In this document: piece by piece, positions 44,071 through 49,229 of the stretch | Numbering within the stretch: position 1 is the first letter of the stretch | Layout of the letters: each line of letters opens with the position of its first letter | Translations under genes and position numbers: made by a program | Assembly: GCF_025766255.1 (NCBI RefSeq) | Contig: NW_026516871.1 | Location: 1 to 49,229 of the forward strand | From: Zychaea mexicana | Taxonomy: Eukaryota > Mucoromycota > Mucoromycetes > Mucorales > Lichtheimiaceae | Direction: 5' to 3' | DNA length: 49,229 nt | Notes under the pieces: model-generated | Seen by the model: only the letters and a program-made list of their open reading frames with translations | What the model was told of the DNA's origin: nothing | Databases searched by the model: none

Positions 44071-44523
44071 TTCGTTCTTCTTAAGTGAATCGCGGACTCA
44101 TTAGCACACACAGCATAATTCACCTTTTTGCCTTTGCCCCATCACCATCTAGAGATTTTATGCACCACATTCACACACATATACATAGAAGACTCCTTTC
44201 ACCCTTTGCATTTATTCTTTACCACCCCTTTAATGCTTTTTATTGCTCTATAAATGTTTTCCGAAACTTAAGTAATGGAATAAATAAATTTGGTTGTATA
44301 TGACGGTACTGTAATAATCATCACTGCTATATAATAATCAAAACCTGCTGTGATTATTTTATCTATTTAGTATATGCCCAAAATCGATCGCACTAAAATA
44401 TACTATGCAGACCCCTGTATGTACGATGAAGCTTCAGTACCCAGTCCGTATGTAAAGCAGTTGGGGGATCCCTTCTATGCATATGCACTACCTATTATCA
44501 AAATTGGAAACCAACTATAAAGC

Positions 44524-44646
44524 TATTGAAAACAGCTGAATATGTGATAAAAAAGCTGCCTTTTATAGGAACTATAAAGCGGTTATAAAATAGCTTTATA
44601 TTTGGATGACAAGCAGTATATTCAGCTTATATTCAGCTGTTTTTAG
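44524..44646. repeat. Short inverted-repeat element
   Basis: AAAACAGCTGAATAT and ATATTCAGCTGTTTTT are inverted at the edges of about 120 bp; MITE-like. Confidence 0.5.
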
Positions 44647-44808
44647 CCCCTTTATATTACCCCTCCTGCCTAGTGTAGGCAAGCATCCTTGGATAAAATA
44701 TTATCAGGTCTTCAGAGTTCAAAGCTCAGGTAGACCAAGTTCAAGTGCCAAAAGGAAAACCTAGTTATATTTAACTCTAAGGCTCTTGTCAGGTAGTGTT
44801 CAGCAGAT

Positions 44809-45189
44809 GTCAATGCACCTTCCCGTAGTTGCTCCTGTCAGTACCTGCCCTGTGGTTGCTCCTGTCAGCACCTGCCCCGTGGTTGCTCCTATCAGCACCT
44901 GCCCCGTGGTTGCTCCTGTCAGGACCTGCCCTGTGGTTGCTCCTATCAGCACCTGCCCCGTAGTTGCTCCTGTCAGCACCTTCCCTTTTAGTTGCTCCTG
45001 TTAGCACCTGCCCTGTGGTTGCTCCTGTCAGCACCTGCCCCGTAGTTGCTCCTGTCAGCACCTTCCCTTTTAGTTGCTCCTGTGAGCACCTGCCCTGTGG
45101 TTGCTCCTGTCAGCACCTTCCCTTTTAGTTGCTCCTGTGAGTACCTGCCCCGTGGTTGCTCCTGTCAGCACCTGCCCCGTGGTTGCTCC
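44809..45189. repeat. 27-bp minisatellite, about 14 units
   Basis: Unit GGTTGCTCCTGTCAGCACCT plus GCCCCGT, with a variant ending TCCCTTTTA. The period is a multiple of three, so both strands look open (VVAPVSTCP or GATTGQVLT repeats). It ends exactly where palindromic repeat copy B starts. Confidence 0.92.
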
Positions 45190-45330
45190 TAGAATCATTT
45201 TCGGCGTGGTGCCCTGGTCGCCACGGCGAAAATGATGACAACGATGACAACGGAAATTTATTTCAAGTGGCGACCGATGACAACGGAATGACAACGGGAT
45301 TTGGGCAATGTAATTGGTGGAAAATGGCGA
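45188..45330 (+). repeat. Palindromic repeat family, copy B
   Basis: CCTAGAATCATTTTCGGCGT at the start; ATCATTTTCGGCGTGG pairs with CCACGGCGAAAATGAT (one mismatch). The following sequence matches copy A (24920-25080). Confidence 0.7.
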
Positions 45331-45710
45331 ATCTACTGGAGAACAGCAAAGGGTGCTCCACTTTTATTTTTCTCTGCCACAAAAAATACTTTACTGTACT
45401 CTTTTTTTTAATGTAAAAGCGAAGACGGTTTCAAAAAAAAAGGTAACACATCTTATGACGACCTCGCTGAAGAACATTTAGGCATTGGGGAGGGAGGCCA
45501 TGTTTTAATTAGTAAATGGAGCAGAATTGTGTTGACGGATTTTGTTTCTATAGGAATTGGACTCGCTCCAACGATTACTGTTTGAATCTGGTGTAAATCT
45601 ATAAGGAAAAGAGGTAAAGGCTAGCCGTCTTTTTGCTCGTGAACGTTCTGTACGGCCTTGTGCGTGTACTTTTGTTTCTTGTGTTAATGATTTCCTGTAC
45701 ATTGTATAGC

Positions 45711-46320
45711 CACGGTGGAGAATGGCGGTGCTATTTCATATACAACAACAGAAATAACAGCAATAACCACACAAAGCGACGACGGTCTCACGATCCACTA
45801 ATTCAAATCGCATACAACGACAACCAGTCGAACGAGCAGCTTCTTCCGAACACGACGGTCGTAGTGGCATGTCTCTGCGATTGTTTTTAAAGGAGTGACA
45901 GCAGGAACAGTCGGTGGATATGCGATTGTATTATACTCTACTGGCAAAAATAAAAGTAACAACCACGCAAACCGACGACGGTCTCACGATCCACTGATTC
46001 GAATTGTACACAACAACCACCAATCGAACGCGCATTTTCTTCTGAACACGACGATTGTTGTTGCATATCTCTGCGATGGTTTTTGAAGGAGTAACAGCAG
46101 GAACGGTCGGTGGATATGCGATTGTATTATACTCTACTGGCAAAAATAAAAGTAACAACCACGCAAACCGACGACGGTCTCACGATCCACTGATTCGAAT
46201 TGTACACAACAACCACCAATCGAACGCGCATTTTCTTCTGAACACGACGATTGTTGTTGCATATCTCTGCGATGATTCTGGAAGGAGTAGGGACAGGAAC
46301 GGGGATGGATATGCGATTCT
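45711..46320 (+). repeat. 196-bp tandem repeat, about three units
   Basis: Marker AGGAGTRACAGCAGGAAC recurs at 45891 and 46087, and a diverged form at 46283 (period 196 bp). The last two units are nearly identical; the first (45711-45890) is more diverged. The period is not a multiple of three. Confidence 0.88.
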
Positions 46321-46375
46321 ATTATAAATCTATGTCGGACACGTTTAAGCAGGGGAAAGCAAAATGACAATGACA

Positions 46376-47080
46376 AACTCTTTTTGGAAGAGGACGAAAA
46401 GGGAACCGCGGTGACGAAAAGGGAACATAGTAACGGAAAAGGAATGGGTGGGAGAATGACAAGATTGAACAAAAAGGGAACGCGGAAACGAAAAGGGAAC
46501 CATGGTTACGAAAAGAAAAACGTAGAAACGAAAGGGGAACGGGGGGAAATGACAAACAGTGAACGAAAAGGGAATGGGGGGGGGAAATGACAAGCAGTGA
46601 ACGAAAACGGAATGGGTGGGAAAATGACAAGACTGAACAAAAAGGGAACGCGGAAACGAAAAGGGAACGCGGAAACGAAAAGGGAACCATGGTAACGAAA
46701 AGGGAACCATGGTAACGAAAAGAAAAACGTAGAAACGAAAAGGGAACTGGGGGGAATGACAAATAGTGAACGAAAAGGGAATGGGGGGGGGAAATGACAA
46801 GCAGTGAACGAAAACGGAATGGGTGGGAAAATGACAAGACTGAACAAAAAGGGAACGCGGAAACGAAAAGGGAACGCGGAAACGAAAAGGGAACGCGGAA
46901 ACGAAAAGGGAACGCGGAAACGAAAAGGGAACCATGGTAACGAAAAGGGAACCATGGTAACGAAAAGGGAATGGGTGGGAAAATGACAAGAGTGAACGAA
47001 AAGGGAAGAACGTAGCACACGTAAAAAAGAAAGAATAAGTCGAGCGGAGTGACAGCGTGAAAACGAAAAGGGAAGCGTAA
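46376..47080. repeat. 20-bp minisatellite (GGGAACGCGGAAACGAAAAG) with higher-order blocks
   Basis: Dozens of units of GGGAACGCGGAAACGAAAAG and its CCATGGTAACGAAAAG variant. Blocks headed by GAATGGGTGGGAAAATGACA recur at about 46,440, 46,610, 46,818 and 46,967. Confidence 0.92.
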
Positions 47081-49229
47081 ACAAGAAGAAGCGAAAAGTA
47101 AAAGGAGGAGTAATGGAAAAGGAAGGGCGTAGCAAAAGCAGTAAAGGAAAGAAAGGAAGCATGGGAAAAGGGTTGAAAGGGGTAAAGCCGCGGTTGTCAT
47201 GGTTACCACCACTGCATGTATGGGAAAGCATCTTCTTCCGATGGGCTCGGGGCCCCAGAACGGTATATATACCTGAAGCAAGGGGGTACCGCTGCTGTTT
47301 CGCTCTTCTTTTTTTTTCTCTTCTTCCCTCTTCTTCCTGCTTTACTTTTTACTTTGCCTTTTTTTTTTTACCAAAGTTCTTTTGCTGCTCACTATTACTC
47401 AACATTGCTTCATCTTTCAACGTCCTTCATTGCCATCTGATCACGCTTGCTGCATCTCACTTTACGCCACTCGAACATTACGCTTCTTTGTCATCTTCAC
47501 TTGCTACGGGTGCTCTGTCCTTGCCGTCAACAGAACGTTGTTTTCTCCTGTCACCACCGTCAATCGTGCTGGCTGCCATCTGTGGTGACGTTATCCTGCT
47601 CTTGTATATGAAATCCAGCAATACCGGCGCCCATGTTGTTCTGCCTCCTGCAATACATACTCTGTTTTTTTTGGCTGTCGTATACGTTGACTTGCTCCAT
47701 CTCGCAGTTCTCTTGCCACCGAAGATCGGGGACGTGTTGGATATTCTACTCATTGTGCAGACGAATTCTTTTCCGTGGGTGTCCTAACTCTGCCTGACGT
47801 ATTATGGCTCTTCTTGGCGTGCTTGTTTCCAAGGCTCCTTTGCTTGACGGTCTTATTTCGTGGTTTTCCTGTGCTTACCAACGATGCTGTGCATGGATGC
47901 TGCTCTGCGGCTCCAAACGGATGACCTGTTCTCATAGCGTTCCTATGTATGCTTAAGCTGTATGCCTTCATCCGCCGTTTTGGATTTATCAAGATCAAGG
48001 CTGAGACTGTGTTGTTGCTGTGGCTCTCCGTGTATGAACTATGCTTTTGTTCGGACACATGCATTTGCCGAAAGTTATGATCCATATGGTAAGTTTTTCT
48101 AATTTAAGATCTTCCTTTATATTAGCTGGTCAGCACTTGTGGATTGTTTTATTAAAAAGCAAGAATGATTGATAGGATGAACAAGTGCATGTACACGCGC
48201 GATCGTTGACGGCAGGCATTGTGGGTATTGGCGACGGTGGCAGAGGAATTTGGATGGGCAGGTTATTTTGTTTGTTTATGGAACAGATGCAAGACCGTTG
48301 ATCGTGTAGCCATATCAATATGCTGTTGGTGTGATAAGGTACTCTACTTTTTGGTGTATGTGTACTGCTGGATCAGCTTGAGCCATATTCTAACTTGCGG
48401 CGGTGGTTTGTAATGTAGATTCTACGTCTTTGTATCATTGTTATGTGTGAGGATCCAGGTAAGTGGTCAAGAGTGATTGCTGGGCAGGATGTGTTGTGCT
48501 TAGTTTAATTATGATGGGCATGCTGGTGGTGGATGAGTGATGTGGGTATATAATTTCGAGTGCCGGTCTCGGTGTGGTGAAGGCAACAGTGTTGGACTAG
48601 AAGAATAGAAATTTTGAATAAAGACGATCAATTTAAAAAAGAAAAAAGCTACTGTCTGAGCGGGTTAGAAGATGTGCTGTGAACGACAGTTCTTTTGTCG
48701 GATTGCTGATACGACGGATTGTGTGAGGGCGCTAGTAAAAGAAATAAAAACAGAAGGATCTCTTTTTATAACTTGGCTTGATTATCAGCGTATACATATG
48801 AATATGACGGTGAACCATGATCATGCTGTCTTTGAGTGACTGTGCTGCTGAAAAAGAACAGCACAGCTCTAAAAATCATGAGTATCACGAACGCTCCCAG
48901 CCATCGATCGTACAAGCATCTCTGACAACTCAACATACCATTCTACTGATATCACTGACACCGTGTGCTTCTCACGAATGTTTGCATACAACAATTTCTC
49001 TGGATGACGATTAGTAGATCTTCACGCCTGCAACGATGTAATATATACAGAGTGTTGACCACGCGTGTTTATCATATCAAAATGAGAAAACTAAGGCGGC
49101 AGTCGTACCCACAGCACTCGAACACATATAAAACTTTGACGCACGAATATACAACACACGTTTTACACAACTCCTCAGTGGTCATTCCAATTGCTGGTCA
49201 AAACCGGCGTTTTCTGATATTAACAAGCG
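47081..49229. other. No gene recognised; possible promoter at ~47,261
   Basis: A TATATATA at about 47,262-47,269 followed by a long pyrimidine-rich leader looks like a fungal promoter. The open frame 47113-47787 crosses this leader and shows no known domain; a 59-aa ORF from ATG 47609 is the only plausible start after the leader. The rest holds short ORFs without support. Confidence 0.35.

Noticed and set aside
44786..45294. VVAPVSTCP and GATTGQVLT repeat proteins
   Set aside because: Open frames on both strands follow from the 27-bp period; no start context, domain or flanking exons.
46322..47281. 319-aa minus-strand ORF across the 20-bp minisatellite
   Set aside because: Its sequence is only the repeat translated (FPFRFRVPFSFP and permutations); adjacent frames are equally open.
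47113..47787. 224-aa plus-strand ORF as a membrane protein
   Set aside because: It starts in the minisatellite, crosses a TATA box and pyrimidine leader, and its hydrophobicity reflects T-rich noncoding DNA; left as unproven.

Overview
The window looks like a transposon-dense stretch of a filamentous fungal nuclear genome. Short GT-AG introns (about 54-83 bp, a few 131-166 bp), a eukaryotic tRNA-Lys(CTT) without encoded CCA, TATA-type promoters and a chromodomain Ty3/gypsy element, Plavaka/KDZ, PIF/Harbinger, hAT and MULE transposons together suggest an early-diverging fungus such as Mucoromycota. That placement is inference. No ordinary housekeeping protein gene was recognised; the only clear cellular gene is the tRNA.

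Layout. 2-3792: MULE DNA transposon with ~410-bp terminal inverted repeats, the left one split by a ~365-bp repeat. 3793-6300: noncoding with an old reverse copy of that repeat. 6303-6375: tRNA-Lys. 6617-6978: another repeat copy. 7015-7629: truncated Harbinger end. 7666-12240: ~170-bp tandem repeats split by a complete 4030-bp hAT element (7832-11861) with an apparently intact three-exon transposase. 12445-18395 (minus): degenerate multi-exon gene joining a C2H2 finger, a tyrosine-recombinase-like domain, a RecQ-type helicase and a zinc knuckle, resembling fungal telomere-linked helicases. 19138-20560 (minus): unrecognised gene with a polyglutamine run. Both minus-strand genes are preceded by the same ~38-bp minisatellite. 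20898-24514: Harbinger element with TAA target duplication, inserted in one of these arrays. 25186-35522: second Harbinger element whose transposase intron was hit by a 7.07-kb chromovirus (26438-33510). 36195-36505: near-perfect long inverted repeat. 37270-37670: Merlin-like transposase N-terminus. 38358-41943: decayed Plavaka/KDZ transposase, followed by a convergent intact four-exon companion gene (43301-42154, minus). 44.5-47.1 kb: palindromic repeat and three satellite arrays. 47.1-49.2 kb: nothing recognised.

The elements are nested, so order of insertion can be read: satellite then hAT; minisatellite then Harbinger; Harbinger then chromovirus; MULE then small repeat; Plavaka exon then small repeat. 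The points most worth following are the recombinase-helicase gene with its neighbour and shared minisatellite, the small repeat whose subterminal hairpin keeps its shape but not its sequence, and an excess of TAG among in-frame stops in otherwise conserved reading frames.
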